Positions 24,674 to 32,974 of a DNA stretch of 64,000 nucleotides are shown in pieces. The stretch is taken from positions 1 through 64,000 of the forward strand of contig JAZGFB010000053.1 in the NCBI GenBank assembly GCA_036479015.1, in the 5' to 3' direction. Origin of the DNA: NVTR01 sp036479015. Its GTDB lineage: Bacteria; Pseudomonadota; Alphaproteobacteria; Rhodobacterales; Rhodobacteraceae. Position 1 is the first letter of the stretch, and every line of letters begins with the position of its first letter. The position numbers and the translations under genes were made by a program. The notes under the pieces were generated by a model. That model ran no database searches and had not been told where the DNA came from. It saw only the letters and a list, made by a program, of their open reading frames with translations.

Positions 24674-25560
24674 TGGGCTTGTCTGCTGAGTTTAAGGCGC
24701 ATCTGGCGTCCGGTGCGACGTCGGTTTGCCGCTGTTGGGCGGTGACGCGGCGTGATGGTGTCGTGCTGGGGTTCACTGATCACGATAACGATCTGGGTTT
24801 TGACGGCATAAGTTTTGCGGCTGACAGTGGGCTATCGGCGCGCGCGCTGGAGCAGACTACGGGCTTGGCGGTGGACAACACTGAGGCGCTGGGAATTTTG
24901 AGCAGCTCGGCGGTAAATGAAGATGACATTGCAGCCGGACGTTTTGACGGGGCTGGAGTTGTGGCCTGGTTGGTGAATTGGGCGGATGTTGCGCAGCGTT
25001 TGGTGCTGTTTCGCGGTACGATCGGTGAAATTCAGCGCAGTGCTGGCGCGTTTCAGGCAGAGCTGCGTGGGTTGAGCGAAGCGTTGAACCAGCCCCAGGG
25101 GCGGATCTATCAGAAAAGCTGTGGGGCGGTGTTGGGGGACGGGGCTTGCGGGTTTGATTTGCAGGCTGTTGGGTTTTCTACGACGGTGCCTGTTGAGGTG
25201 GTGCGAGAACGAAAATTCTACGAATTTTCAGGGTTGAGCGGCTTTGCAGACCGGTGGTTTGAAAAGGGGCGGTTTGTTGTGCAAAGTGGCGCGGCTGCCG
25301 GGCTGGTTGGGCTGGTAAAGAACGACCGGTTGGATGGGTCTGACCGGGTGGTTGAGCTGTGGGAGGCCCTGCGGGCCGATGTGAAGGCGGGTGATATGGT
25401 GCGCATTGAAGCGGGGTGTGATCGCCGGGTTGAAACCTGTCGGTTGAAATTTGACAACCTGCTGAATTATCGCGGGTTTCCCGGGGTGCCGGGGGAAGAT
25501 TGGCTGCTATCTGTGCCGCGTAAAAGTGGTGTGAACGATGGCGGGAGCCTGACTTCATGA
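24673..25560 (+). CDS. GTA baseplate hub protein (g13, DUF2163/TIGR02218)
   Basis: 295 residues. Contains CWAVTRRDGVVLGFTDHDND near the N-terminus and the cysteine-rich C-terminal part with YQKSCGAVLGDGACGFDL and CDRRVETCRLKFDNLLNYRG, then GFPGVPGEDWLLS. In RcGTA this hub protein binds an iron-sulfur cluster through such cysteines; the Cys pattern is intact here. Overlaps g14 by ATGA. Confidence 0.92.
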   Translation: MGLSAEFKAHLASGATSVCRCWAVTRRDGVVLGFTDHDNDLGFDGISFAADSGLSARALEQTTGLAVDNTEALGILSSSAVNEDDIAAGRFDGAGVVAWLVNWADVAQRLVLFRGTIGEIQRSAGAFQAELRGLSEALNQPQGRIYQKSCGAVLGDGACGFDLQAVGFSTTVPVEVVRERKFYEFSGLSGFADRWFEKGRFVVQSGAAAGLVGLVKNDRLDGSDRVVELWEALRADVKAGDMVRIEAGCDRRVETCRLKFDNLLNYRGFPGVPGEDWLLSVPRKSGVNDGGSLTS

Positions 25561-25985
25561 GCGATATTGTGAATATTGCCCGGGGCTGGCTGGGCACGCC
25601 TTATGTGCATCAGGCATCGGTGAAGGGGGCCGGCGCGGATTGTCTCGGGCTGTTGCGCGGCGTCTGGCGCGAGCTTTACGGTGAAGAACCTGAAGCGGTG
25701 CCCGCCTATTCGCCGGACTGGTCGGAGCCGCAACGGGTTGAGGCATTATGGGCAGCGGCGGGGCGGCATTTTGTTGAAAAGCCAGTCGCGGATTTGTCGG
25801 CGGGTGATGTGATATTGTTTCGCATGCGCGCCGGGTCTGTGGCCAAGCATTTGGGGATTGTTGGCGCAAGCGCGCAATCTTTTATTCATTCATATTCGGG
25901 GCATGGGGTGGTTGAAAGCGCCCTGTCAGCCCCTTGGAGGCGGCGCATTGCGGCGGCGTTTGAATTTCCAGCAGGGGGTAACTGA
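25557..25985 (+). CDS. GTA tail-tip peptidase (g14, NlpC/P60)
   Basis: 142 residues. Cell-wall peptidase in the tail tip that is thought to open the peptidoglycan of the recipient cell. Catalytic Cys29 in GAGADCLGLLRGVW, catalytic His98 in SVAKHLGIVG, and a third polar residue near HSYSGHG (111-117). Length and position match RcGTA g14. Overlaps g13 and g15. Confidence 0.93.
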   Translation: MSDIVNIARGWLGTPYVHQASVKGAGADCLGLLRGVWRELYGEEPEAVPAYSPDWSEPQRVEALWAAAGRHFVEKPVADLSAGDVILFRMRAGSVAKHLGIVGASAQSFIHSYSGHGVVESALSAPWRRRIAAAFEFPAGGN

Positions 25986-28900
25986 TGGCGACGATTGTAT
26001 TATCTGCGATTGGCATGGCCGCTGGCGCATCGGTTGGTGGTGGCATTTTAGGGCTGTCATCGGTGGTGATCGGGCGCGCTGTTGGTGCGACACTGGGGCG
26101 GGTGATCGACCAGCGGTTGCTGGGGGCTGGTTCAGAGGCGGTGGAGCATGGTCAGGTGGACCGGTTCCGGCTGAGCGGGGCCAGCGAAGGCGCGGGGATC
26201 GCCCAAGTATACGGGCGGATGCGAGTTGGCGGCCAAGTAATATGGGCGTCACGATTCAGGGAAAATTCGACCACGACGGGGGGTGGTAAAGGATCTGCAC
26301 CCAGTCAGAAGGTAACGGAATTTTCCTATAGCGTCAGTATCGCGATTGCGGTGTGCGAAGGTGAAATAACGCGCGTGGGCCGGGTTTGGGCTGACGGTCA
26401 GGAAGTGGCGCGCGATGACCTGAACATGCGGGTTTACACAGGCGCCCAGGATCAGCTGCCGGACCCGAAAATTGAAGCAGTGGAAGGGGTTGGCACCAGC
26501 CCGGCCTATCGCGGCACAGCCTATGTGGTGCTGGAAGATCTGGATCTGGGGCAGTTTGGCAACCGGGTTCCGCAGTTCAGTTTTGAAGTGATGCGCCCCG
26601 AGCCGCAGGGCGGTGTATCCGTTCCGGGCGGGCCAGCAAATGGCATTCAGGCGGTGGCGTTGATACCGGGCACAGGCGAATATGGGCTGGCGACGTCGCC
26701 GGTTTATTTTGAAGCCGCACCGGGCCAATCAGAGGCGGCGAACATCAATTCACCCAGCGGTAAAACCGATTTTGCGACCTCGGTCGAAGCGATGGATGAG
26801 GAATTGCCAAATTGCGGGTCTGTGTCGCTGGTGGTGTCGTGGTTTGGCGATGATCTGCGCTGTGGGTCGGCAACGTTGCGGCCCAAGGTTGAGCAGGCCG
26901 ATGTGGATGGCACTGGCATGCCCTGGGATGTGTCGGGATTAACACGGGGGACCGCGCAACTGGTGCCCAAGGTGGATGGCAGTTCGATCTATGGCGGCAC
27001 ACCGACGGATGCGTCAGTGATTGAGGCCATTCAGGAACTGGGCGCGCGGGGAAAGGACGTGGTGTTCTACCCGTTCATCCTGATGGATCAGGTGGCAGGC
27101 AATGGCTTGACCGATCCGTGGAGTGGGGCCGGGGATCAGCCGGTATTGCCCTGGCGTGGGCGGATGACGCTTAGCGTGGCACCGGGGCAGGCGGGCAGCC
27201 CGGATCAGAGCGCTGGGGCAGATGCCGAAGTGGCGGCGTTTTTTGGAACGGCGGCGGTTGGTGATTTTTCGACTGTAGGCGGTGTGGTGAATTATTCGGG
27301 GCCATCTGAATGGTCGTACCGGAGGTTCATTTTGCACAATGCGCATCTATGTGCGGCGGCGGGCGGGGTGGATGCGTTTTGCATCGGCTCGGAAATGCGC
27401 GGGCTGACGCAGGTGCGCGGTGCCGGTGGGGCGTTTGTGACAGTGGCGGCTTTGGTGACGCTGGCCGCCGATGTGCGCAGTGTTTTGGGTGCCGGGACTA
27501 AGATTGGCTATGCAGCCGACTGGTCGGAATATTTTGGCTATCAGCCCCAGGATGGTTCAGGTGATTTGTTCTTTAATCTTGATCCGCTATGGGCCGATGA
27601 TGAGATCGATTTTGTCGGCATTGATAACTACATGCCGATGTCAGATTGGCGGAACGGCACAGATCATGCGGATGCGAATTGGGGCTCAATTTACAATACC
27701 GAATATTTGAAGGCAAATATTGCCGGTGGCGAGGGCTATGACTGGTACTATTCGAACATGGCCGCCGAGGCGCGGCAGGACCGGTCGGCGATCACCGATG
27801 GGGCATATGGTGAGCCTTGGGTGTATCGCTATAAGGACATCGCCAATTGGTGGGGCAATGCGCACCATGAACGCATTGCCGGGGTTCGGTCAGGTGCGCC
27901 GACTGAGTGGGTACCCGAGGGTAAGCCGATTTGGTTCACAGAAATTGGGTGTGCGGCGATAGATAAGGGCACCAACCAGCCCAACAAATTTATCGATTTG
28001 AAATCATCGGAATCCAGCCTGCCGAAATATTCGGATGGGCGGCGCGATGAGCTGATGCAGATGCAATACCTGCGGGCGATGTTTGAATATTGGGGGGACG
28101 GGGTGAATAACCCAGTGTCCGGTGAATATGACGCGCCGATGGTGGACATGTCACGCGCCCATGTTTGGGCCTGGGACGCGCGGCCGTTTCCGCATTTTCC
28201 GCACCGTTTGGACAAATGGTCAGATGGGCCGAATTACTTTCGCGGGCACTGGATCAATGGGCGTTCAAACGCGCGGTCATTGGCGGATGTGGTGCAAGAG
28301 GTGTGCACGCGATCCGGGGTAACTGATGTCGATGTCAGTGAGCTGTATGGCTATGTGCGTGGCTATTTTGTGGGTGGCGCTGACGGTGCGCGGGCGGCGT
28401 TGCAGCCCCTGCTGCTGGCATATGGGGCTGAAGCGGTAGAGCGTGAAGGCGTGCTGAAATTCAGCACCAGAACCGGGTTGGCCAGTGCGGAAGTGGACGC
28501 GGATAGTTTCGCGTTTCTGGCAGAACAGGAAACCCCGGTGGAACGCATGCGCGCAGCCCAGGCCGAAACCGCGGGGCGGTTGCGCCTGAATTTTGTTGAT
28601 GCAGATGGGGATTATGAAACCCGGTCTGAGGATGCGGTATTTCCCGATGACACGTCGCTGGTTGTGTCGCAGACCGAATTTCCGCTGTTGCTGACACGGG
28701 CTGAGGGGCGGGCGATTACCGAGCGTTGGCTTGCCGCGTCACGGGTGGCGCGTGACACGGTGCGGTTTTCGCTGCCATTATCGGCCCATGATGTGGGGGC
28801 GGGGGATGTTGTCGCCCTTGCCGATGGGGCCGGTGAAACGCTGTACCGGATTGACCGGGTGATGCAGGGCGAGGCGCAGATGCTGGATGGCGTGCGGGTA

Positions 28901-29896
28901 GAGCCCGAGCAATACCATGCCAGCGACAGCGCCGATGAAGTGGAGGATGTGCGCGCGTTTTCTGCGCCGGTGCCGGTTTACCCGGTATTTCTGGATCTGC
29001 CGTTGATTACGGGTGTTGAGGTGGAGCACGCGCCCCATATAGCGGTGTCGGCAAGCCCTTGGCCGGGCGCTGCGGCGGTGTATGCGTCTAGCAGTGATAG
29101 CAATTATGCGCTGAACACGTTGGTTTCAGCATCTGCGGTTGTTGGGGTGAGCAACACAACATTGCAGGGCGCACGCGGGTCATTGATGGATCGCGGTGCG
29201 GCGTTGCGGGTGACACTTGGGTCGGGAACGCTGTCGTCGGTGCCGCCCGAGGACCTGTTTAACGGGGCCAATGTGGCGGCAATTGGTGATGGCAGTTCGG
29301 GCTACTGGGAAGTGTTTCAGTTTAGCGATGCGGTTCTGGTCAGTGATGGGGTGTACGATTTGAGTGCGCGGTTGCGCGGGCAGGCGGGAACCGAGGCACA
29401 GGCGGCGCAGGCCTGGCCGGCGGGCAGTGTATTTGTGTTACTGAACGGGGCAGTCGGGCAGATTGATCTGAACGCATCCGCGCGCGGTTTGGCACGCCAT
29501 TATCGGATTGGGCCAGCGGGACGTGCGGTTGATGACCCGTCATATTTGCATCTGGTTGAAGCGTTTGACGGGATCGGGTTGCGACCCCTGTCGCCGGTGC
29601 ATTTGCGCAGTGTTGTGAATGGTGGGGACGTGGATGTCAGCTGGGTGCGGCGCACGCGGGTTGATGGCGACAGTTGGGTCTCGGTTGAGGTGCCGCTGGC
29701 TGAGGATAGTGAAAGCTATCTGGTCAGTGTCATCAATGGGGGCGGTACGGTGCGCCAGGCGACGGTTGTGACGCCAAGTTGGACCTATACGGCAGCGGCG
29801 CAGACGGCTGATAGCGTAAGTAGCCCATATCAGATTTCAGTGGCACAGATTTCCGCCCGCTTTGGGCCGGGTTCAGAACAAAGGATTGATCTATGA
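25985..29896 (+). CDS. GTA large tail fibre/hub protein, 'megatron' (g15)
   Basis: 1303 residues, the usual size. N-terminal hydrophobic stretch (IGMAAGASVGGGILGLSSVV), then a phage tail hub part (AQVYGRMRVGGQVIWASRFR). The middle is a glycoside hydrolase-like TIM barrel (the GTA_TIM region: YRRFILHNAHLCAAAGGVDA, IGYAADWSEYFGYQP, PIWFTEIGCAAIDKGTNQPN). The C-terminal part is the hub/fibre domain (VEREGVLKFSTRTGLASAEV onward). In RcGTA it plugs the tail and takes part in cell-envelope penetration. ATG overlaps g14's stop. Confidence 0.95.
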   Translation: MATIVLSAIGMAAGASVGGGILGLSSVVIGRAVGATLGRVIDQRLLGAGSEAVEHGQVDRFRLSGASEGAGIAQVYGRMRVGGQVIWASRFRENSTTTGGGKGSAPSQKVTEFSYSVSIAIAVCEGEITRVGRVWADGQEVARDDLNMRVYTGAQDQLPDPKIEAVEGVGTSPAYRGTAYVVLEDLDLGQFGNRVPQFSFEVMRPEPQGGVSVPGGPANGIQAVALIPGTGEYGLATSPVYFEAAPGQSEAANINSPSGKTDFATSVEAMDEELPNCGSVSLVVSWFGDDLRCGSATLRPKVEQADVDGTGMPWDVSGLTRGTAQLVPKVDGSSIYGGTPTDASVIEAIQELGARGKDVVFYPFILMDQVAGNGLTDPWSGAGDQPVLPWRGRMTLSVAPGQAGSPDQSAGADAEVAAFFGTAAVGDFSTVGGVVNYSGPSEWSYRRFILHNAHLCAAAGGVDAFCIGSEMRGLTQVRGAGGAFVTVAALVTLAADVRSVLGAGTKIGYAADWSEYFGYQPQDGSGDLFFNLDPLWADDEIDFVGIDNYMPMSDWRNGTDHADANWGSIYNTEYLKANIAGGEGYDWYYSNMAAEARQDRSAITDGAYGEPWVYRYKDIANWWGNAHHERIAGVRSGAPTEWVPEGKPIWFTEIGCAAIDKGTNQPNKFIDLKSSESSLPKYSDGRRDELMQMQYLRAMFEYWGDGVNNPVSGEYDAPMVDMSRAHVWAWDARPFPHFPHRLDKWSDGPNYFRGHWINGRSNARSLADVVQEVCTRSGVTDVDVSELYGYVRGYFVGGADGARAALQPLLLAYGAEAVEREGVLKFSTRTGLASAEVDADSFAFLAEQETPVERMRAAQAETAGRLRLNFVDADGDYETRSEDAVFPDDTSLVVSQTEFPLLLTRAEGRAITERWLAASRVARDTVRFSLPLSAHDVGAGDVVALADGAGETLYRIDRVMQGEAQMLDGVRVEPEQYHASDSADEVEDVRAFSAPVPVYPVFLDLPLITGVEVEHAPHIAVSASPWPGAAAVYASSSDSNYALNTLVSASAVVGVSNTTLQGARGSLMDRGAALRVTLGSGTLSSVPPEDLFNGANVAAIGDGSSGYWEVFQFSDAVLVSDGVYDLSARLRGQAGTEAQAAQAWPAGSVFVLLNGAVGQIDLNASARGLARHYRIGPAGRAVDDPSYLHLVEAFDGIGLRPLSPVHLRSVVNGGDVDVSWVRRTRVDGDSWVSVEVPLAEDSESYLVSVINGGGTVRQATVVTPSWTYTAAAQTADSVSSPYQISVAQISARFGPGSEQRIDL

Positions 29897-30603
29897 GTAA
29901 TTCACCAAGATTGGGGTTGCCGCTGTTGCAGGCAGCGCAGGCGCAAAAGCACGTGACCGTCAATGAGGCGTTGGTGCTGCTGGACGGGGTGGGGCAAATG
30001 TCGCTGATATCTGCCACAGTTTCGGTGCCGCCGGGCCTGGCCAGTGATGGGGATTGTTATGGTATACCCGCCGGTTCGGTCAATGAATGGGCGGCTAATA
30101 TTGGCGATGTGGCGATCTATTCCAACGGCGGGTGGGTGTTTGTGACGCCGATGCGTGGTTGGGGGGCTTGGGTCCAGGATGTGGGCGAGGCGGCGATGTT
30201 TGACGGCACATTGTGGCGCGCCGGGGTGCATGCCATGTCGGCCAACGGTGCCGCTACGGTGCACCAGGTTTTAGAAATAGATCACACCCTGGCGGCGGGG
30301 GCCACGGACGCGGTTGTTGCAGCGATCCCGGCGTTTTCTATTGTGATCGGGGTGACCGGGCGGATCACCACGGCTGTAACCGGCACGTTGGCAACCTGGC
30401 GCTTGGGGGTTGCGGGATCGGACAACCGCTATGGCAGCGGATTGGGGGTGTCGCTGGGGGCATGGGTGCGCGGTATCAGCTCGTCGCCTTTGACCTATTA
30501 TGCAGATACCGATCTGCTGCTGACTGCTGAAGGCGGCGATTTCGCGGCTGGCGACATTCGTCTGGCTGTGCATCTGATGCGGCTGGAAATTCCGTCGGTT
30601 TAA
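29893..30603 (+). CDS. DUF2793 protein, candidate GTA tail fibre
   Basis: 236 residues. The DUF2793 start is clear: NSPRLGLPLLQAAQAQKHVT, NEALVLLDGVGQ, DGDCYGIPAGSVNEWAANIG. Residues about 75-100 hold GGWVFVTPMRGWGAWVQD. The C-terminal half is a glycine/threonine-rich beta region that could trimerise. In R. capsulatus the tail fibre protein at a separate locus carries this domain. Here the gene starts inside the g15 stop (ATGA), so it is translated with the tail genes. Its stop overlaps that of the convergent dksA-like gene. Confidence 0.8.
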   Translation: MSNSPRLGLPLLQAAQAQKHVTVNEALVLLDGVGQMSLISATVSVPPGLASDGDCYGIPAGSVNEWAANIGDVAIYSNGGWVFVTPMRGWGAWVQDVGEAAMFDGTLWRAGVHAMSANGAATVHQVLEIDHTLAAGATDAVVAAIPAFSIVIGVTGRITTAVTGTLATWRLGVAGSDNRYGSGLGVSLGAWVRGISSSPLTYYADTDLLLTAEGGDFAAGDIRLAVHLMRLEIPSV

Positions 30604-30941
30604 CCACCTGAGGCGCAGGTCAGGCAGGTGGGAACGGTTGGATCAAATTCAAGCCGCTTTGGTGCGATGTCATCGCCACAATTTAGGCAATAGCCAAATT
30701 CGCCTGCGTCCAGCCGAACGAGTGCAGCGATGATCCGGGTTTTCATCTGGTCGCGCCGTACTTGCGTTGCATTTGCCATGGCTTGCTGTTGCATCGCGTC
30801 CATGCGCGACAGCCGGCCAACCGATTGCTGATCTAGGGTGACAGTGCTTTGAGCATCCTGCCCGCGATTGTCTTGGCGCCCTATGTCGCCGCGCAGAGCC
30901 AATAGTTTCTGGCGAAAATTTTCGGTTTCAGTTATATTCAT
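30600..30941 (-). CDS. DksA/TraR-type zinc finger transcription factor
   Basis: 113 residues. C-terminal C4 zinc finger with C85, C88, C106 and C109 (EFGYCLNCGDDIAPKRLEFD then PTCLTCA). The preceding helical region (TQVRRDQMKTRIIAALVRLD) corresponds to the coiled coil that enters the RNA polymerase secondary channel. Shorter than E. coli DksA (151), so one of the small alphaproteobacterial forms. Start taken at MNITETENFRQ; an upstream ATG at 30959 is possible. The two converging genes share TTAA at their stops, leaving no room for a terminator. Confidence 0.82.
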   Translation of the reverse strand: MNITETENFRQKLLALRGDIGRQDNRGQDAQSTVTLDQQSVGRLSRMDAMQQQAMANATQVRRDQMKTRIIAALVRLDAGEFGYCLNCGDDIAPKRLEFDPTVPTCLTCASGG

Positions 30942-31026
30942 TTTGCAAATGTGACACATCACGCTTCTTATTTTGTGCTTTATTCCTAACTGGTGTAAAG
31001 TAACACTAACATAAAAGGGGCACCCC

Positions 31027-31836
31027 ATGGGCAAATCTAAAATAAAACTTGCACCCGTTGATCCGGTCTGGTCGCAGATCCGACAGGAAGCTACCGTTGC
31101 CCTGGATGCAGAGCCGCTGTTGGGCGGTTTGATCCATGCCAGTATTTTGCACCATGATAGTTTAGAGGCGGCACTTGCCTACAGGATGGCGGCTAAATTG
31201 GCGTCAACTGAGATGTCAGGCCAGTTGATCCGCGAAATCGCCGATGAGGCCTATGGCACTGATCCCAGTTTGGGCAAGATGGCGCGAGCGGATATTGTAG
31301 CGGTGTATGAACGTGATCCGGCGTGCCACAGGTTGCTGCAACCTTTGCTATTTTTCAAAGGGTTTCAGGCCATTCAGGCATATCGTGTGGGCCATTGGTT
31401 GTGGGAAAATGGCCGCGAAGATCTGGCATATTTTTCGCAAATGCGGGTTTCTGAACAATTTGGCATCGATATCCACCCGGCGGCGAAAATTGGCCAGGGG
31501 ATCATGATCGACCATGCCCATTCCATTGTCATAGGCGAAACAGCTGTTGTTGGGGATAATGTTTCAATGCTGCATTCGGTAACGCTTGGCGGCACCGGCA
31601 AGGAAGATGATGACCGGCACCCCAAAATTGGCAACGGTGTTTTGATCGGGGCCGGGGCCAAGGTTTTGGGCAATATCAAGGTTGGCAATTGCAGCCGGAT
31701 AGCTGCGGGGTCTGTAGTCTTGCATGAAGTACCGGCGTGCAAAACTGTTGCAGGTGTGCCGGCCAAGATCATCGGTGAGGCGGGATGCGATCAGCCATCA
31801 CTGACCATGGATCAAATTTTAAATGGTGTCGAATAG
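31027..31836 (+). CDS. cysE: Serine O-acetyltransferase
   Basis: First step of cysteine synthesis: acetyl-CoA plus serine to O-acetylserine. 269 residues. N-terminal helical SATase domain (PVWSQIRQEATVALDAEPLL, HDSLEAALAYRMAAKL), then the left-handed hexapeptide helix with IDIHPAAKIGQGIMIDHAHS, VSMLHSVTLGGTG and GAGAKVLGNIKVGNCSRIAA. The protein ends in NGVE instead of the terminal Ile that usually inserts into CysK. AAAAGGGGC precedes the ATG. cysK follows after 68 bases. Confidence 0.95.
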   Translation: MGKSKIKLAPVDPVWSQIRQEATVALDAEPLLGGLIHASILHHDSLEAALAYRMAAKLASTEMSGQLIREIADEAYGTDPSLGKMARADIVAVYERDPACHRLLQPLLFFKGFQAIQAYRVGHWLWENGREDLAYFSQMRVSEQFGIDIHPAAKIGQGIMIDHAHSIVIGETAVVGDNVSMLHSVTLGGTGKEDDDRHPKIGNGVLIGAGAKVLGNIKVGNCSRIAAGSVVLHEVPACKTVAGVPAKIIGEAGCDQPSLTMDQILNGVE

Positions 31837-31904
31837 GGCGTCAAATTGATCGGGTTCGTAACAGGGAGCCGTGGGAAAACATACATAAATAGTGCGGGGA
31901 AGAT

Positions 31905-32972
31905 ATGACCAGACAAACCAATGGGCGCGGCAGGTTGTTTGATTCAGTGTTGGACACTGTCGGCGATACGCCTTGCATTCGGATCAACAATATTGGCCCG
32001 AATAACGCCACGATTTATGTGAAGGCAGAATATTTCAACCCGGCGGCGTCAGTTAAGGACCGGCTGGCGCTGAACATCATTGAAGCGGCCGAAGCGTCAG
32101 GTGAACTAAAGCCCGGACAAACGGTTATTGAAGCCACCAGTGGCAACACCGGTATCGGGCTGGCGATGGTTTGTGCGGCCAAGGGATACCCTTTGGTGGT
32201 GACGATGGCCGAGAGCTTTTCGATAGAGCGGCGCAAGTTGATGCGTTTTTTGGGGGCCAAAGTTGTGCTGACCCCGAAAGAACAAAAGGCCGTTGGCATG
32301 GTTAATAAGACCATTGAACTGGCTGAAAAACACGGTTGGTTCATGGCGCGCCAGTTTGAGACAGCTGCAAATGCTGACATCCATGAAAACACCACCGCAC
32401 GTGAAATCATGGCCGACTTTGAGGGCCAGAGGTTGGATTATTTTGTCTCGGGATATGGCACCGGTGGCACGGTTGTTGGTGTCAGTCGTGTGTTGCGCAA
32501 AGAGCGCCCCGATATCAAAATCATTCTGACAGAACCTGAAAATGCGGCGTTGATTTCAAGTGGTGTGGCGCAACCCCGGACTGCGGCGGGTGGCCCCGCC
32601 AGTGGTCATAAGGCATGGGAGCCACACCCGGTTCAGGGCTGGACACCGGATTTCATTCCGCTGGTGATGCAGGAAGGTATCGACAACAGCAGCTATGATG
32701 ACCTGATCCCGGTGGACGGACGGCAAGGTATTGAATGGTCTAAAAAGCTTGCCCGTCAGGAGGGCATTTTTACCGGAATTTCTGGGGGTGCCACATTCGC
32801 GGTGGCCATGAAAGTGGCCGAAACCGCGCCTGAAGGCTCGGTTATTTTGTGTATGTTGCCTGACACGGGTGAACGTTACCTATCAACGCCGCTGTTTGAC
32901 GGGGTTGAGGCGGATATGGATGACGCCGAGCTGGAAATAATGCGCTCAACACCTAATTGTCAGCTGGGGTGA
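31905..32972 (+). CDS. Cysteine synthase (O-acetylserine sulfhydrylase family)
   Basis: PLP enzyme converting O-acetylserine and sulfide to cysteine. PLP lysine in NPAASVKDRLALNI (Lys52), substrate loop TSGNTGIG near residue 79, phosphate-binding glycines in GYGTGGTVVGV, and FTGISGGATF. 355 residues, longer than typical CysK (about 315-325) because of a C-terminal extension (ADMDDAELEIMRSTPN). Follows cysE, giving a two-gene cysteine unit. Its stop lies two bases from that of the convergent E2 gene. Confidence 0.93.
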   Translation: MTRQTNGRGRLFDSVLDTVGDTPCIRINNIGPNNATIYVKAEYFNPAASVKDRLALNIIEAAEASGELKPGQTVIEATSGNTGIGLAMVCAAKGYPLVVTMAESFSIERRKLMRFLGAKVVLTPKEQKAVGMVNKTIELAEKHGWFMARQFETAANADIHENTTAREIMADFEGQRLDYFVSGYGTGGTVVGVSRVLRKERPDIKIILTEPENAALISSGVAQPRTAAGGPASGHKAWEPHPVQGWTPDFIPLVMQEGIDNSSYDDLIPVDGRQGIEWSKKLARQEGIFTGISGGATFAVAMKVAETAPEGSVILCMLPDTGERYLSTPLFDGVEADMDDAELEIMRSTPNCQLG

Positions 32973-32974
32973 TT

